Source: Rhodocyclaceae bacterium
GTDB taxonomy: Bacteria; Pseudomonadota; Gammaproteobacteria; Burkholderiales; Rhodocyclaceae
Assembly: GCA_016721505.1 (NCBI GenBank)
Contig: JADKHX010000001.1
Location: 1 to 64,000 of the forward strand
Length of the DNA stretch: 64,000 nucleotides
Reading direction: 5' to 3'
Numbering within the stretch: the first letter of the stretch is position 1; each line of letters opens with the position of its first letter. The notes beneath the pieces were generated by a model. The model was given only the letters and a program-made list of their open reading frames with translations, was not told the DNA's origin and did not search any database. A program made the translations under genes and the position numbers. Shown one piece after another: positions 1 to 6,752 of this stretch.

Positions 1-411
1 CACCGGCACGGCAAGTGGCAAGATCACGCGCAGGCGGGGCGTAGAGGCGGTGCTGCGCTTGGTGGTGTAGATGGCGCATTCCATGCCAGCGAGCGCGGCG
101 CGTGTGCGGTCGAGGTCGGCATCCTTGTCGATGTCGAGCACCAGCGCGGTCATATTCACCACGTCGATGTCGCGGCGGGTGGCACCTTCCTTGAACTCGG
201 CATAGATCAGCGCCGGCACGCTCTCCGGGTCGTCGGCGCGCGGGCCATCCTGCATCTGCGTGAAGCGCTCCACTAGTGCGCCCCATCGGGTTTCCGCCGA
301 TTCGATCTGGCCGGACTTGACGCCGCCTTTCTGCACCGCGTAGCGCAGCAGTCTGTCCAGTGTGTCAGTTCGCTGGTCAGCGGTTGCAGTGTCTTTTTCT
401 TGTTCTGTCAT
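1..411 (-). CDS. AEP/PrimPol-like replication protein, N-terminal part (cut by window edge)
   Basis: The reading frame is open from ATG at 411 down to base 1, giving 137 residues with no stop, so the gene runs off the window. The stretch VVNMTALVLDIDKDAD has the hydrophobic-D-x-D pattern of the metal-binding motif of archaeo-eukaryotic-type primases. About 25 residues on, a YTTKRST...PRLRVILPL segment sits where that family has its second motif (usually S-x-H followed by an RxRvvlPl strand); the histidine appears to be absent. Its start overlaps the stop of the upstream zinc-finger gene by 4 nt (ATGA), so translation is probably coupled. Such proteins prime or replicate plasmids, phages and integrative elements, which fits the nearby integrase. 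Assignment to the AEP superfamily is inferred from motif spacing only. Confidence 0.6.
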   Translation of the reverse strand, partial: MTEQEKDTATADQRTDTLDRLLRYAVQKGGVKSGQIESAETRWGALVERFTQMQDGPRADDPESVPALIYAEFKEGATRRDIDVVNMTALVLDIDKDADLDRTRAALAGMECAIYTTKRSTASTPRLRVILPLAVPV

Positions 412-722
412 GGGGTGGTGCTCCAAGCGCCCAGCGCTTTGGCGGCAGCAACAAAGCCAAAGCCGTAACGGGCCATGTGAAAGTCCAGCACGCCGCGCCC
501 GTGTGCGCCGCACTCGGGGACGTGGCAGCGAAATGCGCCGGTGGCGAGATTCACCGTCAGGCTGGGGTGGGCGTCGTCGTGAAACGGGCAGCGGGCCGAA
601 GCGTTGCGGCCTTGTGGACGCAAGCGATCAAGCTCGGTGGCGTAGTAGCTCAGCGGATCGGGCAGGCGGGCGCGGTCGAATTGGCTGCGCTTGGGTTCGC
701 CGCCTGCCATCGGGTAACGCAT
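408..722 (-). CDS. CHC2-type zinc-finger primase-associated protein
   Basis: A 104-residue protein with a CHC2 zinc ribbon as in DnaG primases: CPFHDDAHPS at about residues 45-54, then FRCHVPECG with the remaining ligands at about 64-72. The family recognises template DNA during primer synthesis. It has no TOPRIM catalytic domain, so it probably works with the AEP-like protein encoded immediately downstream, with which it overlaps by 4 nt. The HTH gene lies 10 nt upstream, so the three form one leftward operon of the integrated element. The zinc finger is clear; the partnership is inferred. Confidence 0.8.
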   Translation of the reverse strand: MRYPMAGGEPKRSQFDRARLPDPLSYYATELDRLRPQGRNASARCPFHDDAHPSLTVNLATGAFRCHVPECGAHGRGVLDFHMARYGFGFVAAAKALGAWSTTP

Positions 723-732
723 GGCGCCCGCC

Positions 733-978
733 TCAAACCGGACGCTGCTTGGCCTGGGCGGTGCTGGTCAGGCGCCCCTGAGAGTTCATCCATTCGTCGA
801 CGTCGGCCGTGAAATAGAAGATCCGGCCACGCTTGACGTACTTTGGCCCGTTGCCGTTGCAGCGCATCATGGCCAGGGTCTTTTCGGACAGACCGGTATA
901 GGTCGAGGCGTTTTTCGTGTCCATGCGGCCGTCGGGGTAGGTGACGACGTCGAGGGGTTTGATTTTGGTTTGCGTCAT
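733..978 (-). CDS. HTH_17/AlpA-type excisionase-like DNA-binding protein
   Basis: An 81-residue protein. From residue 19 it reads MDTKNASTYTGLSEKTLAMM, followed by GPKYVKRGRIFYFTADVDEWM. This is the MerR-like winged-helix layout of HTH_17/AlpA proteins (helix-turn-helix, then a beta wing, then the 'v.eWl' helix). In integrative elements these proteins act as excisionase or as activator of int. It is first in the leftward operon with the two primase genes and faces a divergent intergenic region with a 17-bp palindrome at 1040-1056, a plausible target. Family membership is well supported; the role is inferred. Confidence 0.75.
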   Translation of the reverse strand: MTQTKIKPLDVVTYPDGRMDTKNASTYTGLSEKTLAMMRCNGNGPKYVKRGRIFYFTADVDEWMNSQGRLTSTAQAKQRPV

Positions 979-1039
979 GGTTGTTCTCGTATGTAGTGAA
1001 AGACTAGGTTCACAAGAAACAATGACGAATGATATAGAT

Positions 1040-1056
1040 GTTCTTTGTCAAAGAAC
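1040..1056. promoter_or_regulatory. Perfect 8-1-8 palindrome, probable operator
   Basis: GTTCTTTG, one T, then CAAAGAAC is a perfect inverted repeat in the 138-bp divergent space between the HTH gene (leftward) and the frameshifted regulator-like gene (rightward). Position and symmetry suit a dimeric repressor controlling both promoters. The protein that binds it is unknown. Confidence 0.5.
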
Positions 1057-1116
1057 AATTGTGGTGATAGAACTTAAATGGAAGTTAATAGAACCTTTGA
1101 ACGAAAGGACATCCCA

Positions 1117-1484
1117 ATGATCCGAAAAAAAGCGCAAGCCGGTGGCGACAGGCCCACGCTCAGAGAGTGTTACGCAATGCGGCTTGATCCCAAGTTGCAA
1201 TACCTGGCCGAGATCGCCGCGCTCAAGCAGCGGCGCACCGTATCGAACTTCATTGAATGGGCGATGACGAAGCCTGCTCAAAACGGGAATCTCAGGAGGG
1301 CGGATACGGATTCAATGGGACCGACCATAGCGTTGCCGACGATGCGACAAAGCTTTGGGACGTGGATGACGCTGATCCGCTCATCAAACTCGCTGAAAGC
1401 TACCCAGACCTTCTGACCTACGAAGAGCAGAAGATCTGGAAGGCGATTCGCGAGATACGGTTATCTGGGGAACAAGAACAGTAG
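1117..1484 (+). pseudogene. Frameshifted small regulator-like gene of the integrated element
   Basis: Two frames together make one recognisable protein. Frame one starts at ATG 1117 (GAAAGGA 8 nt upstream) and runs through YAMRLDPKLQYLAEIAALKQRRTVSNFIEWAM. The continuation, from about EACSKRESQEGGYGFNG through VADDATKLWDVDDAD to LSGEQEQ and its stop at 1484, lies in another frame. The break is near 1261-1280 and corresponds to one missing base. The first half resembles short ribbon-helix-helix-like proteins of proteobacterial islands, with a charged C-terminal half often carried by that group. No function is known to me. The lesion parallels those in the integrase. Programmed frameshifting is possible, but no slippery heptamer is obvious. 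Confidence 0.55.
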
Positions 1485-1676
1485 AAAGATGACGTGGCAA
1501 GTGGAAAGAACCAGTGCATGCCTGTTTTGACCGTTGCGGACAGGTAGGGGACGACTTTAGCGCACGGCGCGCGGTGATACTCTGCGCATTACGCCAATGG
1601 GCAAAGCGACGTTAACGAGGCGCCAAGTCAGCCTTTTGAAGTCGAAGACGACATCCCTTTCTGATCGGATTCAATC

Positions 1677-2865
1677 ATGGCCAAGACCTTTACCAAACTC
1701 ACCCGCCCGACCATGCGCAAGCTGGCTGCCGGCGAAAAACTCAACGAGCACGGCATCACCTTTGAGCGGCAAGCTAACGGCGACGGGGTGTTCACGGTTA
1801 ACTTCATGGTCGATGGCCAGCGCATTCACCGCGTTATCGGCCGCGAATCGGACGGCACCACGCGCACCCAGGCGGAGGAATTCATCGACAAGGCGCGGCA
1901 GGATGCCAAGGCCGGGCGACTCAATCTGCCCAAGGGCCGCAAGCTGGCGCTATCGTTCCGCGAGGCGGCCGATAAATACCTGACGAAGCTGGAGCAGGAG
2001 GGCGGCAAGGACATCCCCATGAAGCGCTATCGCCTGGACCAGCACCTTCCCCGTTCTTCGGCGACACGCCACTGTCGAAGATCACCACCTTCGACGTGGA
2101 GCGCTACAAGAAGCAGCGCGGCGCGAGAAGGCCATGCGCCCCAACGGGCCAGGCGGCAAGCCGGTCTATGGTGGTGAGACCAAGCCGGCGACGATCAACC
2201 GCGAACTGGCAGCGCTATCGCACCTGCTCAACAAGGCCGTGGAATGGGGCTGGCTGGATCACAAGCCGGCCACCATCAAGCGCCTGAAAGAGCATTCCGG
2301 CCGCATTACTTATCTGACGGTCGAGCAGATCGAGCGGCTACTGAAGGAAGCGGCCGCGGACCAGAATCAGCAGATTCACCCGTTCATCCGCATTGGGTTG
2401 GATACCTCAATGCGCAAGAACGAAATCCTCGGAGTAAGGCGCGAGCATATCGACCTGGAACGCTTGGTTATCTACATCCCGAAAGCCAAGGCAGGCGCCC
2501 GTGAGCAACCGATTACGCGCGGACTTGCTGAATACCTCACGGCCTATGTCGCCAGCCTCCAGCCGGGCACGCCGTGGCTGTTCCCGTCGGCCGCAGCGAA
2601 GGAAGGGCGCACGGTCAATCTGGACAAGCCGTTTCGTCGTTGCGTGATTGCGGCGGGCCTCGATGTAAAGCAGGTGGTCCGCCACACGCTGCGCCATACC
2701 GCCATCACGCATCTGGTGCAGGCCGGCGTCGACCTGCCCACGGTCAAACGAATCAGCGGCCACAAGAATCTTTCGATGGTCGAGCGCTACAGCCACCAGA
2801 ACGGCGCGCACATTCAAAGTGCAATGGACAAGTTATCCGACCGCTACAACACGAAAGCGTCTTGA
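1677..2865 (+). pseudogene. Tyrosine-type site-specific integrase, two frameshifts
   Basis: The gene encodes a phage/ICE integrase in three successive frames. The N-terminal part (from ATG 1677, MAKTFTKLTRPTMRKL, AP2-like and SAM-like regions) runs to about base 2046. The stretch FFGDTPLSKITTFDVERYKKQR lies in a second frame at about 2054-2120. The catalytic part lies in a third frame from about 2122 to the stop at 2865. Catalytic residues are visible: R in DTSMRKNEIL, the HTLRHT box, H in RISGHKNL and the nucleophile Y in MVERYSHQN. Each break looks like a one-base loss. It points at the tRNA-Asn gene 84 bp away, the usual place for an integrase that uses a tRNA as attB. As it stands the element should not be able to excise by itself. 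Confidence 0.85.
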
Positions 2866-2906
2866 CGATTTCTCGGCGCGATTACACAGGAATTACACAA
2901 AAGAGT

Positions 2907-2940
2907 AAGGCCCCGCAGATCGTGAAACCTGCGGGGCCTT
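2907..2940 (-). terminator. Intrinsic terminator of the tRNA-Asn gene
   Basis: A perfect 12-bp stem (AAGGCCCCGCAG and its complement, 10-nt loop) begins 8 nt beyond the 3' end of the leftward tRNA. On that strand it is followed by a T-rich tract (TTACTCTTTTG). It could also slow transcription leaving the integrase pseudogene. Confidence 0.75.
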
Positions 2941-2948
2941 GGTATTAC

Positions 2949-3024
2949 TGGCTCCTCGACCTGGGCTCGAACCAGGGACCTACGGATTAACAGTCCGGCG
3001 CTCTACCAACTGAGCTATCGAGGA
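2949..3024 (-). tRNA. tRNA-Asn (anticodon GTT), presumed attachment site
   Basis: The 76-nt cloverleaf on the minus strand has a fully paired 7-bp acceptor stem (TCCTCGA with TCGAGGA), GGTTCGAGCC in the T arm, TAGCTCAGTTGGTAGAGC in the D arm, anticodon loop CTGTTAA and an encoded CCA end. Its 3' end faces the integrase and the element, the normal geometry for integration into a tRNA 3' half. The second att copy would lie left of the window. Confidence 0.95.
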
Positions 3025-3104
3025 ATTGTTGCTTTGGGGGCGCAGCCGGTGATTTGGTGCGCGCCGAATGATAGCGGCGCGCACGGGCTACCGCAACCGT
3101 GAAA

Positions 3105-4310
3105 TCAGGCTTTCAGCACGGCGGCGATGGCGTCGGCGACGTAGTCGATATTTTTGTTGTTGAGCGCGGCGAGGCAGATGCGGCCGGTGCTGACGGCGTA
3201 GATGCCGTATTCGGCCCGTAGGCGTTCGACTTGCGCGGCGGTGAGGCCGGTGTAGGAGAACATGCCGCGTTGTTTGATGACGAAGCTGAAATCCTGCGTC
3301 ACGCCGCGGGCTTTCAACTTTTCGACCAGGGCGACGCGCATGGCGCGGATGCGGTCGCGCATGCCGGCCAGTTCGGCTTCCCATTGCGCGCGCAGTTCGG
3401 GGCTGGAGAGCACTGCGGCGACCACTGCGCCGCCGTGGGTCGGCGGGTTGGAATAGTTGGTGCGCACAACGCGTTTGACTTGCGACATGACGCGGGCGGC
3501 TTCGTCTTTGCTATCGGCAACGATGGTCAGCGCGCCGACGCGTTCGCCGTAGAGGCTGAATGATTTTGAGAAGCTGCTGGAGACGAAAAACTGCAAGCCG
3601 GATGCGGAGAACAGGTCGAGCGCGACGGCATCTTCCTTGATGCCATCGGCAAAGCCTTGATAGGCCATGTCGATGAAGGCGACCAGATTTTTGCTGCGCA
3701 CGATGTCGACCACGCTGCGCCATTGATCGGTGGAAATATCGGCGCCGGTCGGGTTGTGGCAGCAGGCGTGCAAGACCACGATGCTGTTGGCCGGGAGCGA
3801 CGCCAGATTCGCCGACATTGCGGCGAAGTCGACGCCTCGGGTGGCTGCGTCGTAATAGGGATAATTTTCGACGGTGAATCCGGCTGACTCAAACAGTGCG
3901 CGATGATTTTCCCAGCTGGGGTCGCTGATGTGCACTTTGGCGTCGGGGTACAAACGCTTGAGAAAATCTGCGCCGACTTTCAGCGCGCCGGTGCCACCGA
4001 TGGCTTCGACGGTAATGGCGCGGCCTTCGCTGATGATGCTTGAGTCGTTGCCGAACAATAATTTTTGCACCGCCTGGTTGTAGGCAGCGAGTCCTTCAAT
4101 CGGCTGATAGCCGCGTGGCGGCATGGCTTCGAGCCGGGTTTTCTCGGCTGCCTTGACTGCGCCGAGCAAAGGGATTTTGCCGTTGTCGTCGTAATACACG
4201 CCGACGCCGAGGTTGACTTTGGTGCTATGGGTATCGGCGTTGAAGCCTTCGGTGAGGCCAAGGATCGGGTCGCGGGGGGCGAGTTCAACGGCGGAAAAAA
4301 TCGAGGTCAT
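3105..4310 (-). CDS. tyrB: Aromatic amino acid / aspartate aminotransferase
   Basis: A 401-residue class I PLP aminotransferase of the AspC/TyrB group, transferring the amino group of aspartate or aromatic amino acids to 2-oxoglutarate. Visible are the N-terminal VNLGVGVYYDDNGKIP, the cofactor-contacting HNPTG at 185-189, the Schiff-base lysine in SSSFSKSFSLYGERVGA (K249), and NYSNPPTHG before the C-terminal domain. An upstream in-frame extension exists, but ATG 4310 has CCGGAG 6-9 nt before it and matches the family N-terminus. It is divergent from uvrB, with one copy of the dispersed repeat between them. TyrB-type rather than AspC-type specificity is an inference. Confidence 0.88.
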   Translation of the reverse strand: MTSIFSAVELAPRDPILGLTEGFNADTHSTKVNLGVGVYYDDNGKIPLLGAVKAAEKTRLEAMPPRGYQPIEGLAAYNQAVQKLLFGNDSSIISEGRAITVEAIGGTGALKVGADFLKRLYPDAKVHISDPSWENHRALFESAGFTVENYPYYDAATRGVDFAAMSANLASLPANSIVVLHACCHNPTGADISTDQWRSVVDIVRSKNLVAFIDMAYQGFADGIKEDAVALDLFSASGLQFFVSSSFSKSFSLYGERVGALTIVADSKDEAARVMSQVKRVVRTNYSNPPTHGGAVVAAVLSSPELRAQWEAELAGMRDRIRAMRVALVEKLKARGVTQDFSFVIKQRGMFSYTGLTAAQVERLRAEYGIYAVSTGRICLAALNNKNIDYVADAIAAVLKA

Positions 4311-4348
4311 GCTGGCTCCGGAATTAATGTTGCGAGAGGTAAATTTGT

Positions 4349-4373
4349 CAGTTGGTGCTGGTGACACGCCGTT
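4349..4373 (+). repeat. Dispersed 25-bp repeat, copy 1
   Basis: CAGTTGGTGCTG, centre GTGAC, then ACGCCGTT. It lies in the divergent tyrB/uvrB spacer, about 100 nt before the chosen uvrB start. Confidence 0.9.
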
Positions 4374-4470
4374 GTTTTTTCAAGCTCGGCGCGAAGGCAT
4401 AATGATACGCGAGCTGAGTGACGCAATTGGGTTGTGTCCTCTAGGCACGACGATAAATGGGTGGAAAAAA

Positions 4471-6534
4471 GTGGGCGAAGTACACGAAATCAAACATCGC
4501 GTTTTGGAATTCGAAGGCAGTCCGTGGCGGCTGCATCAACCTTTCCTTCCGGCCGGCGATCAGCCCGAGGCGATACGGCTGCTGGTCGAGGGCATCAACG
4601 ACGGCTTGTCGTTTCAAACCCTGCTGGGTGTTACCGGCTCGGGCAAGACTTATACGATGGCAAATGTCATCGCGCGGATTGGCCGCCCTGCCCTGGTGCT
4701 GGCGCCGAACAAGACTTTGGCAGCGCAGTTGTATTCGGAGTTTCGCGAATTTTTCCCCGAGAACGCGGTGGAGTATTTCGTTTCTTATTACGACTATTAC
4801 CAGCCCGAAGCCTATGTGCCGTCGCGCGATTTGTTCATCGAGAAAGATTCAGCGATTAATGAACACATTGAGCAAATGCGTTTGTCGGCAACCAAAAGTT
4901 TGCTCGAACGACGCGATGTGCTGATTGTTTGTACCGTCTCGGCGATCTACGGCATTGGCGATCCGGTTGATTATCACAGCATGATTTTGCATTTGAAGGC
5001 CGGCGAAAAGCTTGGTCAACGCGACATCATCAAGCGCCTGTCGGAGATGCAATACGAACGCAACGATGTGGATTTCAGTCGCGGTGCGTATCGCGTGCGT
5101 GGCGATGTTATTGATGTATTCCCCGCCGAAAACGCCGAGAGCGCGATACGCATTGTGTTGTTCGACGACGAAATCGAATCGCTGACTTTATTCGACCCGC
5201 TGACCGGCCACACGCGGCAAAAACTTGGCCGCTATACGGTGTTCCCGTCCAGCCATTACGTCACGCCGCGCACTACGGTGTTGCAGGCGATAGAGAAGAT
5301 AAAAACCGAACTGGTCGAGCGGGTTGAGTATTACTCGAAAGAGAACAAATTGGTTGAGCTGCAACGCATCGAGCAGCGCACGCGATTTGATTTAGAGATG
5401 CTCGATCAACTCGGATTTTGCAAGGGCATCGAGAACTATTCACGGCATTTGTCGGGCCGCCAACCGGGCGAACCACCACCGACTTTGTACGACTATTTGC
5501 CGCCCGATGCGATCATGTTTGTCGACGAGTCGCACGTCGCGATTCCGCAAGTCGGGGCGATGTTCAAGGGCGACCGATCGCGCAAAGAAAACCTGGTCGA
5601 CTATGGTTTCCGTTTGCCCTCGGCACTAGACAATCGGCCGTTGAAATTTGAAGAATTTGAGCGGCTGATTCCGCAGACGATTTTTGTATCGGCAACACCC
5701 TCTGTTTACGAGGAAGCGCATCAGGGTCAAGTCGTTGAGCAATTGGTTCGCCCCACTGGCTTGATTGATCCGGTGGTTGATGTGCGCCCGGCATCGACTC
5801 AGGTGGATGACTTGCTGCAGGAAATCAAGAAACGCAATGCCGTCGGCGAGCGCGTGCTGGTCACCACCTTGACCAAAAAGCTTTCGGAACAACTCACCGA
5901 TTACCTTGCCGAAAACGGCATCAAAGTCCGCTATCTACATTCCGACATCGACACCGTGGAGCGCGTCGAAATCATCCGCGATTTGCGCCTTGGTGTGTTC
6001 GATGTACTGGTCGGCATCAATCTGCTGCGCGAAGGTTTGGACATTCCCGAAGTCTCGCTGGTGGCGATTTTGGATGCCGACAAGGAAGGCTTCCTGCGTT
6101 CCACCCGCTCGTTGATACAAACCATGGGCCGGGCGGCGCGACATCTGCACGGCACGGCAATTTTGTATGCCGACCGGATAACCGATTCGATGCAACGCGC
6201 AATGGATGAAACCGAACGGCGGCGCAATAAACAAATCGCCCACAATCTGGCCAACAACATTACGCCGGTCAGCGTGCATAAGCGCATCAAGGACATCATC
6301 GACGGCATCTACGATGCGGAAATCGCCGGCAAGGATTTGAAGGCCGCCGAAGAAGCGGCGCGCTATGAAGTGATGAGTGAGAAGGACTTGTCGCGCGAAA
6401 TCCGTCGGCTGGAAAAAGCCATGCAGGAACACGCGCGCAATCTGGAATTTGAACAAGCTGCCGCCGCGCGCGATGAGTTATTTCGCATCAAGCAGCTGGC
6501 GTTTGGTGGTGCGGCGCATGACAGTAATGTGTAG
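4471..6534 (+). CDS. uvrB: UvrABC excinuclease subunit B
   Basis: The damage-verifying helicase-like subunit of nucleotide excision repair; it receives DNA from UvrA and recruits UvrC. From GTG 4471 (preceded by GGTGGA) the product is 687 residues, close to the family length. Motifs in order: PFLPAGDQPEAI, Walker A GVTGSGKT at 53-60, the beta-hairpin region SYYDYYQPEAYVP, DESHVAIPQ (motif II), HSDIDTVERVEI, the GINLLREGLDIPE and IQTMGRAARH helicase motifs, and a C-terminal UVR domain (LEKAMQEHARNLEFEQAAAARDEL) that contacts UvrC. The frame is open further upstream (ATG 4402 is an alternative start), but a longer start would include the repeat or non-conserved sequence. An intrinsic terminator follows 9 nt after the stop. 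Confidence 0.96.
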   Translation: MGEVHEIKHRVLEFEGSPWRLHQPFLPAGDQPEAIRLLVEGINDGLSFQTLLGVTGSGKTYTMANVIARIGRPALVLAPNKTLAAQLYSEFREFFPENAVEYFVSYYDYYQPEAYVPSRDLFIEKDSAINEHIEQMRLSATKSLLERRDVLIVCTVSAIYGIGDPVDYHSMILHLKAGEKLGQRDIIKRLSEMQYERNDVDFSRGAYRVRGDVIDVFPAENAESAIRIVLFDDEIESLTLFDPLTGHTRQKLGRYTVFPSSHYVTPRTTVLQAIEKIKTELVERVEYYSKENKLVELQRIEQRTRFDLEMLDQLGFCKGIENYSRHLSGRQPGEPPPTLYDYLPPDAIMFVDESHVAIPQVGAMFKGDRSRKENLVDYGFRLPSALDNRPLKFEEFERLIPQTIFVSATPSVYEEAHQGQVVEQLVRPTGLIDPVVDVRPASTQVDDLLQEIKKRNAVGERVLVTTLTKKLSEQLTDYLAENGIKVRYLHSDIDTVERVEIIRDLRLGVFDVLVGINLLREGLDIPEVSLVAILDADKEGFLRSTRSLIQTMGRAARHLHGTAILYADRITDSMQRAMDETERRRNKQIAHNLANNITPVSVHKRIKDIIDGIYDAEIAGKDLKAAEEAARYEVMSEKDLSREIRRLEKAMQEHARNLEFEQAAAARDELFRIKQLAFGGAAHDSNV

Positions 6535-6543
6535 TCGCCAATA

Positions 6544-6570
6544 AAAAGGCCGCGAGCTTCGCGGCCTTTT
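6544..6570 (+). terminator. uvrB intrinsic terminator
   Basis: Perfect 11-bp stem AAAAGGCCGCG with its complement and a 5-nt loop, ending in TTTT and followed by a T-rich stretch. The A/T-tract symmetry allows use in both directions. Confidence 0.85.
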
Positions 6571-6580
6571 CCATTGTTTT

Positions 6581-6650
6581 TGTAGGTCGGAATTTATTCC
6601 GACGCGGAGGTGATTAAATGCCGCACCGTCGGAATAAATTCCGACCTACA
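6581..6650. repeat. REP-type paired palindrome (BIME-like)
   Basis: Two 23-bp arms, TGTAGGTCGGAATTTATTCC(GAC) at 6581-6603 and its inverted near-copy at 6628-6650, are separated by 24 nt. Each arm is itself a near-palindrome (GTCGGAAT/ATTCCGAC). This is the layout of repetitive extragenic palindromes mobilised by RAYT-family transposases. It sits between the convergent uvrB and rne terminators. No second copy was noticed here, and no RAYT gene is present. Confidence 0.75.
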
Positions 6651-6705
6651 AGACCAACAATTCGCGCAACAATCTGCGCTCTTTGCTTTGTTCAACTCTG
6701 TAACG

Positions 6706-6733
6706 AAAAAGGCCGCAATCGATGCGGCCTTTT
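6706..6733 (-). terminator. rne intrinsic terminator
   Basis: Perfect 11-bp stem AAAAGGCCGCA / TGCGGCCTTTT with a 5-nt loop, 20 nt beyond the leftward rne stop. Read leftward it ends in a T tract. Its stem is nearly the same as that of the uvrB terminator 150 bp away. Confidence 0.8.
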
Positions 6734-6752
6734 ACTTCGCTAACCCACGCTA

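Noticed and set aside
1597..1983. 128-codon plus-strand frame before the integrase
   Set aside because: It overlaps the integrase N-terminus in another frame and has shadow-like composition.
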